The notes below the pieces were generated by a model, which ran no database searches, had not been told where the DNA came from, and saw nothing but the letters and a program-made list of their open reading frames with translations. A stretch of 64,000 bases of DNA from Flavihumibacter fluvii (GTDB lineage: Bacteria; Bacteroidota; Bacteroidia; Chitinophagales; Chitinophagaceae), in the NCBI RefSeq assembly GCF_018595675.2, contig NZ_CP092333.1, forward strand, positions 706,001 through 770,000, read 5' to 3'. Every line of letters starts with the position of its first letter. Position 1 is the stretch's first letter. The translations under genes and the position numbers were made by a program. Shown here piece after piece: positions 43,694 to 52,628 of this stretch.

Positions 43694-43820
43694 AATTAAT
43701 CGTTGATTTATATACGCTCTCCAAAGCAACAATTTTACAGCATCTTATCGCCTGCTTTTCGTCAAGCGGTTTATTGATTCTTATCAGTATATACAAAAGA
43801 TTGATCATACCCGAATTGAG

Positions 43821-43887
43821 TTTGATGACTGTCATTATATGTTGTGATACCAGTCATTGCTGCGGAATCCAGGTAAGCATAATTTTA
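43821..43887. promoter_or_regulatory. Two Crp/Fnr-like palindromes and -7 box in the divergent stress promoter
   Basis: Site A is TTTGA-N6-TCATT (43821-43836), site B TGTGA-N6-TCATT (43843-43858); their centres are 22 bp apart. The -7-like box TAATTTTA (43880-43887) is centred 33 bp from B and 55 bp from A, that is near -41.5 and -63.5 relative to the expected start. This is the geometry of class II and class I Crp activation. A minus-strand box (ATCTTTTG, 43794-43801) at about 31 and 53 bp could serve the erythromycin-esterase-like operon. Confidence 0.65.
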
Positions 43888-43908
43888 TTGGAATAAAATC
43901 TGATTGCG

Positions 43909-44433
43909 ATGACAACAGAACAACAAACGGTGTGTACACTGCATAACCTGCTGGACTATGATGCCAAGAAATTCACCAGTGCTGAGATTTTGCTCCAGCG
44001 CCATTTGCCGGATTGGATCCTGCATGCAGATTCCCTGAAGTTAAAAACGGTATTACAGAAATACCTTGGTTTTGTGGAGCAGCATGTTAAAATGCTGGAG
44101 GGTTTTTTTGAATCGGAGCAGATCAGTTCGATCAGTACCAGTAACCGGGTCATGCAGGCTTTTATTGATGAAGCCGCTGCGAAAATGGCGGTGTGTGCAG
44201 ATGCTGCGATTAAGGATGCCTGCCTGCTGGCTTCCATTCAGGCCATCAATCATTTTAAGATCAGCATGTATGGTACAGCTGCAGCCTTTGCCAAAGCATT
44301 GGGCATGGAAGAGCAGGCTGCCATCTTTTACAAGGCCGAGGTAGAGGAGAAGCAGATCGATGACCGGTTGTCGCAGCTAGCAGAACATGAAGTGAATATT
44401 CACGCTAAAACTCCCGTAGTGTTGCCGGGCTAA
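43909..44433 (+). CDS. DUF892 ferritin-like protein (YciE/YciF type)
   Basis: 174 residues, all helical. Pattern of DUF892: an N-terminal LLDYDAKKFTSAEILLQRHLPDWI, VEQHVKMLEGFFE, KDACLLASIQAINHFKISMYGTAAAFAKALG and EVEEKQIDDRLSQLAE. The spaced Glu/His residues give a potential di-metal site, but the classic YciF carboxylates are only partly kept. YciE/F proteins respond to osmotic and stationary-phase stress. First of a three-gene operon. Confidence 0.78.
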   Translation: MTTEQQTVCTLHNLLDYDAKKFTSAEILLQRHLPDWILHADSLKLKTVLQKYLGFVEQHVKMLEGFFESEQISSISTSNRVMQAFIDEAAAKMAVCADAAIKDACLLASIQAINHFKISMYGTAAAFAKALGMEEQAAIFYKAEVEEKQIDDRLSQLAEHEVNIHAKTPVVLPG

Positions 44434-44444
44434 AAACATCAAGT

Positions 44445-45101
44445 ATGGAATTCAGGGCCTACGAGGAAGTGGAAATACCCAGCGGGAAAGTAACCTTGAA
44501 GGGAGACCTGGTCATTCCCGAAACTGCCCGTGCCATTGTGGTTTTTTCGCATGGCAGTGGAAGCAGCCGGTTCAGTACAAGGAACCAGGCAGTTGCGCGG
44601 TACCTGATCCAAAAAAATTTCGGCACTTTATTGTTCGATTTATTAACGCCGGAAGAAGATGTGCAATACCAAAATCGTTTTGATATAGACCTGCTTACCA
44701 CCAGGCTGGCTGATGCCACCAGGTGGCTCGCTAAACTGCCGGCGGCTAAAGATTGCGCTATCGGCTATTTTGGTGCCAGTACAGGGGCAGCTTCAGCTTT
44801 GAAGGCGGCGGCCCTGATTCCGTCCGTTTGCGCAGTAGTATCCAGGGGTGGCAGGCCCGACCTGGCTGCGGACAGCCTGCCAAAGGTGAAGGCCCCGGTT
44901 TTATTGATCGTGGGCAGCCTGGATGAAGAAGTGATCGTCCTGAACCGCATGGCCTACGAAGAATTGGGTGGTGAAAAAAAACTGGAGATCGTTGCAGGGG
45001 CCACCCATCTTTTTGAAGAGCCGGGAAAATTAGACATTGTTGCCGCGCTGGCGGCGAAATGGTTTGAAAAATATACACAACCTGAGTATGTTCCGGGATA
45101 G
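44445..45101 (+). CDS. Dienelactone-hydrolase-like alpha/beta hydrolase
   Basis: 218 residues. VVFSHGSGSSRFSTRN (oxyanion region), nucleophile elbow IGYFGASTGAASAL (Ser), VLLIVGSLDEEVI (Asp) and GATHLFEEPG (His) complete the triad. Proteins of this type are often neighbours of phosphoribosyltransferases in bacterial stress clusters, as here, where the two genes overlap by 14 bp. Substrate unknown. Confidence 0.87.
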   Translation: MEFRAYEEVEIPSGKVTLKGDLVIPETARAIVVFSHGSGSSRFSTRNQAVARYLIQKNFGTLLFDLLTPEEDVQYQNRFDIDLLTTRLADATRWLAKLPAAKDCAIGYFGASTGAASALKAAALIPSVCAVVSRGGRPDLAADSLPKVKAPVLLIVGSLDEEVIVLNRMAYEELGGEKKLEIVAGATHLFEEPGKLDIVAALAAKWFEKYTQPEYVPG

Positions 45102-45723
45102 AAAAGCTGCCGGCATTGATCTGGCGAAGAAGTTAACTGAATACAGGCATGATCCGGGCATTGTATTAGCAGTACCCCGGGGTGGTGTTCCTGTTGCCTA
45201 TGCGGTGGCGAAGGAACTGGATTTCCCGATGGACCTGGTACTGACCAAAAAGATCGGCCATCCTTTGAACAGGGAATATGCCATTGGGGCCGCCAGCCTT
45301 ACGGATTATTTTGTGGTGCCGCATGATGATGTTTCTGATGAATATATTGAAAAGGAATTACTCAGGGTCAGGACGCGGCTGAAAGAAATGCAGGTTAGGT
45401 TCAGGGGTGACCGGGCGCCGGAAAAGCTGGAAGGCAAAACAGTGATCATCGTAGACGATGGTATTGCAACGGGAAATACTATACTGGGGACAGTCCGGCT
45501 TTTAAAAAAAAGCCATCCGGCCAAGATTATAATTGCGGTGCCTGTGGCATCACGGAGCGCCATTCATAAGTTATCCAAAGAAGCAGATGCAGTTATTTCT
45601 TTACTTGTTCCCACAGAATTCTTTGGTGTGGGGGCATTTTATGAAAATTTTGAGCAGGTAAGTGATGAGGAAGTGGACGAATACCTGGATAAGTTCCGGC
45701 AATGGCGGAAAATGGCGACCTGA
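45088..45723 (+). CDS. Phosphoribosyltransferase-family protein
   Basis: 211 residues from the ATG at 45088, within the end of the hydrolase gene. PRPP-binding loop VIIVDDGIATGNTI and N-terminal LAVPRGGVPVAYAVAKEL define the type I PRTase fold. The group is the one found next to dienelactone hydrolases and erythromycin esterases; no nucleobase specificity can be assigned. Its TGA stop (45721-45723) is also the left half of a regulatory palindrome for the next operon. Confidence 0.88.
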   Translation: MFRDRKAAGIDLAKKLTEYRHDPGIVLAVPRGGVPVAYAVAKELDFPMDLVLTKKIGHPLNREYAIGAASLTDYFVVPHDDVSDEYIEKELLRVRTRLKEMQVRFRGDRAPEKLEGKTVIIVDDGIATGNTILGTVRLLKKSHPAKIIIAVPVASRSAIHKLSKEADAVISLLVPTEFFGVGAFYENFEQVSDEEVDEYLDKFRQWRKMAT

Positions 45724-45785
45724 TGAAAATCATGGTTTTCCATTATACAGGTCAATTCCCCGGTTTTATCCAATCGGTAACTTAG
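45719..45785 (+). promoter_or_regulatory. Crp/Fnr-like palindrome and -7 box upstream of the sHSP-glucan phosphorylase operon
   Basis: CCTGA-N6-TCATG (45719-45734) is centred exactly 55 bp before TAACTTAG (45778-45785, one mismatch to TAnnTTTG). The site overlaps the stop codon of the preceding gene. Confidence 0.5.
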
Positions 45786-45804
45786 TAGTCTAAAATAAAT
45801 ATCC

Positions 45805-46251
45805 ATGGATACTAGCTTGTTTGCCGAAAAAGATTACACGGTTTATCCGGGGGAATATGTTCCCATGCCAGAAACTGAAATGCTGTTTGATGCTTTGCGT
45901 CACGGGGCAGTGCCGGTTATCTCCTCATTACCACTAAATATGGATGAGTATGAGGATTGTTACAAAGTAGAAGTGTCGTTACCTGGTGTGCGGCGCGATG
46001 AAATTTTGATCCAGTTGAATGAAGATCGTTTGTCCATTGCCGTCATGCAAAAAAATGAACAGGTGGGCGACCCCAGGAAGATACAGATGCATGAATTTAT
46101 GCCTGGCCCGGTAGAACGAAAACTGGTTTTGCCTGAAATAGTTGACGTTGAATTTGTAAGTGCATCCTACAGGGAGGGTATCTTGTACATTCACTTGCCC
46201 AAGACATCCACACCATCCGGTTCCAGTAATCATTTGGTAGTGGTATATTAA
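45805..46251 (+). CDS. Small heat-shock (Hsp20/alpha-crystallin) family protein, divergent
   Basis: 148 residues. The alpha-crystallin core runs about 47-135: YKVEVSLPGVRRDEILIQLNEDRLSIAV, then a strand with FMPGPVERKLVLPEIVD and the closing YREGILYIHLPK. It lacks the strict GxLxxxxP seen in typical sHSPs (GILYIHLP is close). Holdase chaperone. It is followed by the glucan phosphorylase after 9 bp, a fixed pair worth noting. Confidence 0.82.
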   Translation: MDTSLFAEKDYTVYPGEYVPMPETEMLFDALRHGAVPVISSLPLNMDEYEDCYKVEVSLPGVRRDEILIQLNEDRLSIAVMQKNEQVGDPRKIQMHEFMPGPVERKLVLPEIVDVEFVSASYREGILYIHLPKTSTPSGSSNHLVVVY

Positions 46252-46260
46252 AGTACGCCA

Positions 46261-47907
46261 ATGCAGATACCTTTTACGTTCCCGTACACAGCAGCTCCGG
46301 CATATCAAAAAAAAGTGGCCTATTTCTGTATGGAATACGGCATTCACCAGCCCCTCAAAATATATGCAGGCGGATTGGGTTTCCTGGCCGGTTCATACCT
46401 GCGGAGCGCGTATGAATTGCAACAGAATATGGTGGGCATCGGCATTTTATGGAAGTATGGGTATTATGATCAGGTAAGGAAACAGGACCAGTCGATGGAT
46501 GTACTGTTTGCAGAAAAAAATTACGGGTTCCTGGAACCAACTGGCATCAAGTTTACGATCAGGGTTTCCCGCCATGATGTTTGGGTTACGGCATTTTACC
46601 TACCACCTGATATCTTCAATACGGCCCCTTTATTTTTACTCAGTACAGACCTGGAAGAGAATGATTACCTCGCCAAAACTATTTCCCATAAATTGTATGA
46701 TTCCAATCCGGAAACAAGGATAGCATCGGCCATCCTTCTCGGGGCCGGCGGCGCGCGGTTGCTGGAGGAATTAGGCTGGGTGCCAGATACCTATCACCTG
46801 AATGAATCGCACGCATTGCCACTGGCTTTTTATTTGTACGCCAAATACAAGAATACCGATGCAATAAAAAAGCAATTGGTCTTTACCAATCACACACCTG
46901 AACCTTCCGGGAACCAGCGTACCAACCTGGGATTCCTCGAAAAAATGGGTTTTTTCTGTGAGGTGCCCCTTACTGAAATTAGCGCCATTGCCGCGGTAGC
47001 GGGGCAGGACCTCGACCATACGGCCACTGCTTTGCGGTTGAGCGGGAAGGCCAACGGGGTTTCTAAAATGCACCATGGAACCTTATCGCGCTTGTGGACA
47101 AAACAGGAAGGTGCCTGTAAGATCGGGTCCATCACCAATGCGCAAAATTTCACCTACTGGCATAATAAGGAAATGTACCGTGCATTACATGACAATGATG
47201 ATCGCGGATTGGTGCAGGAAAAATTGAAAGGGAAGTCGCTGTTGTTTGAAGAGGTAGCCGACCAGAATGGCGAGATCTATGATGAAAGAATTTGTACGAT
47301 CGTTTTTGCCAAGCGGTTTGCCGGCTATAAGCGGGCCGATTTGTTTTTCCAGGATATGGACCGGTTTCATCGCCTGGTCACCAATAAGGAGCGGCCTGTT
47401 CAAATTATCTGGGCGGGAAAACCTTATCCCGTAGATTATGCTGCAATAGGCGTGTTTGATAAGGTGGTTAATATTTGCAAGACCTATACAAATTGTTCGA
47501 TCCTGGTGGGGTATGAATTGAAGCTATCGAAAATATTAAAACAGGGTGCCGATGTGTGGCTGAATGTGCCCCGGTTAACCCATGAGGCATCTGGTACCAG
47601 TGGCATGACCGCGGCTATGAATGGTTCAGTGAATGTTGGACTTCCTGACGGATGGCTTCCTGAATTTGCACGGGATAAAATAAACTCATTTGTAGTGCCA
47701 CCCTGTGATCCTGGACTTCCAGATCATGAACAGGATGACCTGGACGCAGCCAGCCTGTACAAATTGCTGGAAACTGAAGTGCTGCCCATGTTTTATGATT
47801 ATCCCGACCGCTGGCTTGGAATTATGAAAAACAGCATGACAGATATTATTCCGCAATTTGACAGTAACCGGATGGCCCGGGAATATTATGATCAGATATA
47901 TACCTGA
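46261..47907 (+). CDS. GT35 alpha-glucan (glycogen) phosphorylase-like protein with altered PLP site
   Basis: 548 residues, the short bacterial form. MEYGIHQPLKIYAGGLGFLAGSYLRSAYEL, HLNESHALPLAF, FTNHTPEPSGNQ, FAKRFAGYKRADL and IIWAGKPYP follow the family. Glycogen phosphorylases need pyridoxal phosphate bound by the Lys of EASGTSGMK; here the stretch reads EASGTSGMTAAMNG with T450 in that place, confirmed by the codon ACC (47608-47610). So either it does not use PLP or it acts as another kind of GT-B enzyme. The context (stress, glycogen use) fits starvation metabolism. Confidence 0.82.
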   Translation: MQIPFTFPYTAAPAYQKKVAYFCMEYGIHQPLKIYAGGLGFLAGSYLRSAYELQQNMVGIGILWKYGYYDQVRKQDQSMDVLFAEKNYGFLEPTGIKFTIRVSRHDVWVTAFYLPPDIFNTAPLFLLSTDLEENDYLAKTISHKLYDSNPETRIASAILLGAGGARLLEELGWVPDTYHLNESHALPLAFYLYAKYKNTDAIKKQLVFTNHTPEPSGNQRTNLGFLEKMGFFCEVPLTEISAIAAVAGQDLDHTATALRLSGKANGVSKMHHGTLSRLWTKQEGACKIGSITNAQNFTYWHNKEMYRALHDNDDRGLVQEKLKGKSLLFEEVADQNGEIYDERICTIVFAKRFAGYKRADLFFQDMDRFHRLVTNKERPVQIIWAGKPYPVDYAAIGVFDKVVNICKTYTNCSILVGYELKLSKILKQGADVWLNVPRLTHEASGTSGMTAAMNGSVNVGLPDGWLPEFARDKINSFVVPPCDPGLPDHEQDDLDAASLYKLLETEVLPMFYDYPDRWLGIMKNSMTDIIPQFDSNRMAREYYDQIYT

Positions 47908-47924
47908 CCACGTTCAGAGGACAC

Positions 47925-47998
47925 AATGATGATGGTCATTGGTTGTTTTTTTTGGGGTGATTACCTTTATGTGGTAAATAAAAAATTAAAAAAGGAGG
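47925..47998 (+). promoter_or_regulatory. Crp/Fnr-like palindrome, -7 box and strong Shine-Dalgarno of the Hsp20 gene
   Basis: AATGA-N6-TCATT (47925-47940), a perfect palindrome, is centred 33 bp before TACCTTTA (47962-47969). AAGGAGG (47992-47998) lies 5 nt before the ATG at 48004, an unusually strong ribosome-binding site for this phylum. Confidence 0.65.
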
Positions 47999-48003
47999 AT
48001 ATT

Positions 48004-48447
48004 ATGGCAACACAATCAATGGTAAAAAACCCAACCCGGGTGCCATCTGTTTTTAATGATTTTTTTAAGCCCTGGAATGATTGGTTCGATAGTGGGGTAT
48101 GGGGTCGTGAAATGAACCTGCCTGCTGTAAATATTGAAGAACAGAAAGATGATTTCCTGGTTTCACTTGCTGCACCCGGATTAAAAAAAGAAGATTTCAA
48201 CATCAGCCTCGATGGCAATATGCTGACCATCAGTTGTGAAAAAGAGGAGCGTAAGGAAGAGAAAGATAAAAAGTATAACCGGAAAGAATATAACTATTCT
48301 TCCTTCTCGCGCAGCTTTACTTTGCCAGACCAGGTTAACACAGATAAGATCGATGCAAAATATGAGGACGGTTTGTTAAAAGTGGTATTACCTAAAAAGG
48401 AGGAAGCTAAAAAAATGGCTACAAGCAAGCATATTGATGTTAAATAA
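48004..48447 (+). CDS. Small heat-shock protein Hsp20
   Basis: 147 residues from the ATG at 48004, fixed by the adjacent AAGGAGG. Canonical: VPSVFNDFFKPWNDWFD, NIEEQKDDFLVSLAAPGLKKEDFNISLDGNMLTISCEKE, SSFSRSFTLPDQVNTDKIDAKYEDGLLKVVLPKKEE (alpha-crystallin domain about 37-140 with GLLKVVLP). ATP-independent holdase. Monocistronic, with a terminator 22 bp after the stop. Confidence 0.95.
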   Translation: MATQSMVKNPTRVPSVFNDFFKPWNDWFDSGVWGREMNLPAVNIEEQKDDFLVSLAAPGLKKEDFNISLDGNMLTISCEKEERKEEKDKKYNRKEYNYSSFSRSFTLPDQVNTDKIDAKYEDGLLKVVLPKKEEAKKMATSKHIDVK

Positions 48448-48468
48448 TGCGCACCTCAAAACCCTATG

Positions 48469-48497
48469 CCCGCCTTACAAAAAGGCGGGTTTTTTTT
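48469..48497 (+). terminator. Rho-independent terminator of the Hsp20 gene
   Basis: CCCGCCTT (48469-48476) and AAGGCGGG (48482-48489) followed by T8. Confidence 0.92.
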
Positions 48498-48504
48498 GTC
48501 TGGT

Positions 48505-48571
48505 ATTGATAACTGTCATTTTTTACACTGACCATCATTCTTCTCCTGGTGTGCTTGTTATAATATATTTG
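48505..48571 (+). promoter_or_regulatory. Crp/Fnr-like palindrome and -7 box upstream of the coiled-coil gene
   Basis: ATTGA-N6-TCATT (48505-48520) is centred exactly 55 bp before the perfect box TATATTTG (48564-48571). It differs from site A (43821) at only a few positions. Confidence 0.65.
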
Positions 48572-48589
48572 AAGGGATAAAAGTATTGT

Positions 48590-48967
48590 ATGTCAGCTAT
48601 GAAAATAAAGCAGTTGCAATATGAAAGCGAAACCTGGAAGCGACTGCTTCGTTTTATGACAGACGAGAATATTTGCCTTAAAACCAGGGTTTCAGAGGTC
48701 TTGAAAAATGGATTCGACAGGCGATTGTTGGTGCAGATAGAAGATTTTAATTCCCGGTTTATAAAGGAAGATGAGCTCATAGGGTTTTTACGGAACCAGG
48801 TAGCCGAACTGGATAAATTGTTGTTACAGGAATCTTCAGGAGACCTGGAAAGTATACAAAAAGTCGAGAGCCAGTTAAAAAAAATAAGGGGCAATATCCG
48901 TGCAACAGAGAAGCAGTTCGGTAAGTTGAAACTGGAGTTTAATAATTACCTTTTAGCCAATGTATAA
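48590..48967 (+). CDS. Coiled-coil protein of unknown function
   Basis: 125 residues, wholly helical with heptad patterns (FLRNQVAELDKLLLQ, IQKVESQLKKIRGNIRATEKQFGKLKLEF). No signal or TM. Start could also be the ATG at 48599. Its promoter carries the island's regulatory palindrome, so it belongs with the stress genes. It ends 8 bp from the convergent regulator gene. Confidence 0.7.
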   Translation: MSAMKIKQLQYESETWKRLLRFMTDENICLKTRVSEVLKNGFDRRLLVQIEDFNSRFIKEDELIGFLRNQVAELDKLLLQESSGDLESIQKVESQLKKIRGNIRATEKQFGKLKLEFNNYLLANV

Positions 48968-48974
48968 TCGGGCA

Positions 48975-50033
48975 TTAATTGGCCAGTGTTTCCAGCTTTT
49001 TTTGATTAAGGATAATTATCCCGCCTTCCACCATGTCTACCAACTTCTCATTCCTGAAATCGCTTAAGGTTCGGATGAGTGACTCTGTTGCTGTTCCGGC
49101 AATGGTAGCCAGGCTTTCCCGGTTGATATCGATGATGAAATTGTCCTCGCTCGGTTTCCCGAATTTATGTAACATGGTCAGGAGTGCGTCGGCCACTTTC
49201 TTACGTAAGGAATTATAAGCCAGGCTGAGCAGCTGCTTCTCTTTTTCAGATACATTGCTGGCGAGCAGGCGGATGAATTTGTTGGCCACCTCCGGGTTTT
49301 TGTGGATGAGTTCATCAAATTCTTCTTTCGGGATAATCGTCAGTTCGCTGTCTTCCAGCACTTCTGCCGTATCCTTGTAGGGGGTGCCTTCAAGTAAGGC
49401 TACATGCCCCAGGAAATCACCGGAACTATATAGTTCGGTTACTAATCCCTTTCCTTCATCATTGTAACGGCAGGCCTTCACTTTCCCTTTGATCAGGTAG
49501 TACAACCGGTTTGGATGGTTTCCTTCAGAATAAATCAGTTGTTTCTTTTTATACTTATTGACATTGCGGCCTTGTATCAGTTCTTCCAGCGCATTTAACC
49601 CACCACCCGGCTGCAAGGTTGGGTTGGTTCCGGTTATTCCGGATGAAAGCTCCTGTTTCAGCTGCTCATGTTTTTTTAGCCGGCTCTCCACAGCGGTGAG
49701 CAATTCTGCACCTGTAAAAGGTTTTGTGATATAGTCATCCGCACCCAATTCCATGCCTTTCCGGAAATCTGAACGTTCGGTTTTAGCGGTTAAAAAGATG
49801 AATGGCGTATTCTTGATCGCGTCATTTTTTTGGACGGCATGTAATACGCCATAACCGTCGAGTATAGGCATCATGATATCACAAATGATCAGGTCGGGCT
49901 TTTGGTCCAATGCTTTTTGCACCCCGATCTTTCCATCTTCTGCAGTTATTACGGTATAACCGGATAGTTCAAGGATCTCCGCTGTGTTGTCCCGGATGTT
50001 TTCGTTGTCTTCAATCAATAGAATTTTTTTCAT
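48975..50033 (-). CDS. Hybrid response regulator: receiver, cNMP-binding fold and Crp/Fnr HTH
   Basis: 352 residues from the ATG at 50033. Receiver 1-120 (IEDNE, phosphoacceptor D52 in LIICDIMMP, T82, K104). Crp-like beta-barrel about 145-265 (YYLIKGKVKACRYNDEGKGLVTELYSSGDFLGHVALLEGTPY); the cAMP-binding Arg-Ser pair is not evident. Crp-type winged HTH 270-352, whose recognition helix TATESLIRTL keeps E317 and R321, the two residues that read TGA half-sites in Crp and Fnr. Translated 7 bp after its partner kinase. It is the best candidate for the protein that binds TGA-N6-TCA in this island. Confidence 0.92.
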   Translation of the reverse strand: MKKILLIEDNENIRDNTAEILELSGYTVITAEDGKIGVQKALDQKPDLIICDIMMPILDGYGVLHAVQKNDAIKNTPFIFLTAKTERSDFRKGMELGADDYITKPFTGAELLTAVESRLKKHEQLKQELSSGITGTNPTLQPGGGLNALEELIQGRNVNKYKKKQLIYSEGNHPNRLYYLIKGKVKACRYNDEGKGLVTELYSSGDFLGHVALLEGTPYKDTAEVLEDSELTIIPKEEFDELIHKNPEVANKFIRLLASNVSEKEKQLLSLAYNSLRKKVADALLTMLHKFGKPSEDNFIIDINRESLATIAGTATESLIRTLSDFRNEKLVDMVEGGIIILNQKKLETLAN

Positions 50034-50040
50034 GGCGCTT

Positions 50041-52626
50041 TTATTGCGGTTTAAAGGAAATGATGAATTCAGTCCCCTTGTCCAATTCACTGGTACATTC
50101 CACGGTTCCATTCATCAGTTCGGCATATTTGGAAACGATGTGGAGACCCAGTCCGGTTCCCTGGATATTGCCTGCATTAGCACCCCTGAAAAACCGTTCC
50201 ATCAGGTGCTTCTGGTCTTCCTCGGAAATTCCCATGCCGAAATCCCTTACGGCCAGCATGATCTGCTGGTTTTTCTGTGTGGTCCTTATTTCAATAGAAC
50301 TGTTCTCGGGTGAAAACTTGCTGGCATTGGAAATCAGGTTCATGATAATATGCTTGAGTAACGAAGGGTCCAGCGTAACTAACAGGTTGCCTTTATGATC
50401 GTATATGATCTGTTGCCCCTTTTTCAGGTTGTTTTTAATTTCCCTGGTCAGTTTATTCACCAGGTCGCTGATATTAAATTCAACTGGACGAACATGGATT
50501 TTCCCTTCTTCTATCTGGCCCAGGCTCAGGAAGTCCTGCAATATCTCAGTCAGCATATCAACTGAAGACACGATGCGTTGCAGGTGTTTCTGGCGGTTCG
50601 GCTGGTCCTCTGTTGTGGTATATTTTTCAATGAGGTAAGCAGAGGAAAGAACAGTACTGAGTGGTGTACGGAATTCGTGGGAAGCCATGGAAACAAAGCG
50701 GGTCTTCATTTCCCCCAGATCTTTTTCTTTCTGTAGGGTTTCCAACAGGTCCTTTTCCGTTTTTTTACGCAGGGTAATATTTTGGAGGACAACCAGGACC
50801 AGGAGGTCTTCCTTTCCGCCAACATGCACTGGGACCGCGTTGACAGAATACGTCTGCTCCTTCATGTCGATATCAAAAAGCACACTGTCCCCTTTAAGTG
50901 CCCTTAGTAAAAAAGGCCGGGCGTCATGGTTGCTTTTGTCAGAAAGGTGGTCGAATATATTCATCCCAACCAGGCCTTCAGGCGGTATGCCCAGCCTTTT
51001 AATTTCAGCCCCGCCGGCAAAAACATAGTGAAGATTTTTATCTAGCAGTCCAATGATGCCATCCGGGAAATTATTTGCAATTGCATTGAATAGTCTTTGC
51101 TGTTGCTGGAGGGTACTTTTTATTTTTTGTTCTTCCCTGGCCTTGATGATATCAGTGATATCTACACCGATGGCAATGAAGTTTAAAACATTACTGTCTT
51201 TATAAACCGGTGTAATGTCTATGTTTAACCAGATGGGGGTTCCGTCTTTTTTGTTCATTTTAATGGCCGATGAGACGGGTAGCCTTTTCATGAGTATTTT
51301 GCTGATCTCTTTTACCGTCGTTTTATCTGCTTCTATTTCCTGCAGCATTTGTATGGCAGACTTTCCCAGCAATTCTTCTTTTGAATACCCTGTGAGTTTT
51401 TTCACGCTTTCATTCACCCAGATCGTCTTCCCGTTTTTGTCTGCAATGAATACTGCATTATTGGTTTTACTGGCCACCAGTGATAACCTTTCCAATTGCA
51501 GGGCACTTTCTTTCCTTGCAGTAGTGTCCTGGGCAGTGCCCCTTAACCAGGTCGTCTGGGATTTAAGGCGAATCGGTGTGCAGGTGATGGTCAGCCATTT
51601 GTTTTTCTGGCGGCTGGTTATCAGGGGTATTTCAATGGTAAAAGGTTTGCCCTTCTTTATCGTATCATCCAATGCCTGCTGTACTACTGAACGGGTTTTT
51701 TTATCAAGGAACCTTTCCAGCAATTCTGGATAGGAAAGTTTTTGAAATTCTTCTTCGGCAATTTCAAGGATATTATACATCTCGGCTGTACAGGATATTT
51801 TCCTGGTGGCTACATCCATTTCCCAACCGGCCAGGTGGGAAGCCTTTTCCGTATTTTGCAGGAGTTGCTGGAATTTCCTGGTTTCAGAAATGTCCCTCGC
51901 AGTTATTACCAGGTATTTGGTTTGGTCTGCGTTGTTCAGGAGGGTTGCCGTTCGGAATACATTAATCTGCTCACCATTTTTTTTAATGGCTATTCTTTCT
52001 TCATCGATACAATTGCCGGAGAAAAATTCCTGTAATTTTTGCAGGGATTCTTTCCTGTTCCCAGGAGGAATAGTAATAGTATATTTTTTCCCTTCCAGTT
52101 CGCCGTTCTCATAGCCAAACAATTTGTTGTAGCCAGTATTGGTCTTTACGAATCGGTTGTTGTAATCAACAATAGCTATGCCGATATCAGAAGTATGAAA
52201 GATGGAATCGATCAGCTGTTGTGCATTGTCCAGCGCCATCCCGGACATTTTCTCTTCGGTGATATTGCGCAGGGCCAGGGAGATTGCCAGCACATTATCG
52301 TTTCTATCAAGTGCAGGCGAACAATTGATGTTATAATAATAAACCTTTCCATTTACGGCAATGCATTCTATTTCACTGGTGGTGGTTTTTCCTTTCATCG
52401 CCAGGCGCACAGCATCCCCAAAAGGATGTGCTGCTTCATTTTCAGCTGAGCCGGGGAAGGGTTTGCCGATCAATAACGTGGTTCCATATAGCTTTTTAAA
52501 GGTTGGCTGCGCATTAGGATCCATGGCCTGAATATTCCCCCGGGCATCCAGTAATACCATAGCCTGCAGGTCATTACCGGCAGGCAGAAATTTTATGCGG
52601 GAAATTGATTTTATCGAATCGGCCAT
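50041..52626 (-). CDS. Multi-PAS hybrid-free sensor histidine kinase
   Basis: 861 residues, no TM helix, so cytoplasmic. Five PAS-type domains in a row: about 20-130, 135-255, 260-375, 380-500 (SLVASKTNNAVFIADKNGKTIWVNESVKKLTG) and 515-625, some with PAC ends. HisKA at 640-705 (SMASHEFRTPLSTVLSS, H650) and HATPase_c to the end (NLISNASKFSPE, DFGMGISEED, GTGLGLHIVSKYAEL). Partner of the regulator immediately downstream. Ligand unknown; no haem or flavin motif could be confirmed. A perfect hairpin ends 2 nt before its ATG. Confidence 0.92.
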   Translation of the reverse strand: MADSIKSISRIKFLPAGNDLQAMVLLDARGNIQAMDPNAQPTFKKLYGTTLLIGKPFPGSAENEAAHPFGDAVRLAMKGKTTTSEIECIAVNGKVYYYNINCSPALDRNDNVLAISLALRNITEEKMSGMALDNAQQLIDSIFHTSDIGIAIVDYNNRFVKTNTGYNKLFGYENGELEGKKYTITIPPGNRKESLQKLQEFFSGNCIDEERIAIKKNGEQINVFRTATLLNNADQTKYLVITARDISETRKFQQLLQNTEKASHLAGWEMDVATRKISCTAEMYNILEIAEEEFQKLSYPELLERFLDKKTRSVVQQALDDTIKKGKPFTIEIPLITSRQKNKWLTITCTPIRLKSQTTWLRGTAQDTTARKESALQLERLSLVASKTNNAVFIADKNGKTIWVNESVKKLTGYSKEELLGKSAIQMLQEIEADKTTVKEISKILMKRLPVSSAIKMNKKDGTPIWLNIDITPVYKDSNVLNFIAIGVDITDIIKAREEQKIKSTLQQQQRLFNAIANNFPDGIIGLLDKNLHYVFAGGAEIKRLGIPPEGLVGMNIFDHLSDKSNHDARPFLLRALKGDSVLFDIDMKEQTYSVNAVPVHVGGKEDLLVLVVLQNITLRKKTEKDLLETLQKEKDLGEMKTRFVSMASHEFRTPLSTVLSSAYLIEKYTTTEDQPNRQKHLQRIVSSVDMLTEILQDFLSLGQIEEGKIHVRPVEFNISDLVNKLTREIKNNLKKGQQIIYDHKGNLLVTLDPSLLKHIIMNLISNASKFSPENSSIEIRTTQKNQQIMLAVRDFGMGISEEDQKHLMERFFRGANAGNIQGTGLGLHIVSKYAELMNGTVECTSELDKGTEFIISFKPQ

Positions 52627-52628
52627 AG

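Noticed and set aside
51215-51733. 172-codon plus-strand frame opposite the PAS kinase
   Set aside because: Hydrophobic-looking antisense of a coding region with clear PAS motifs.
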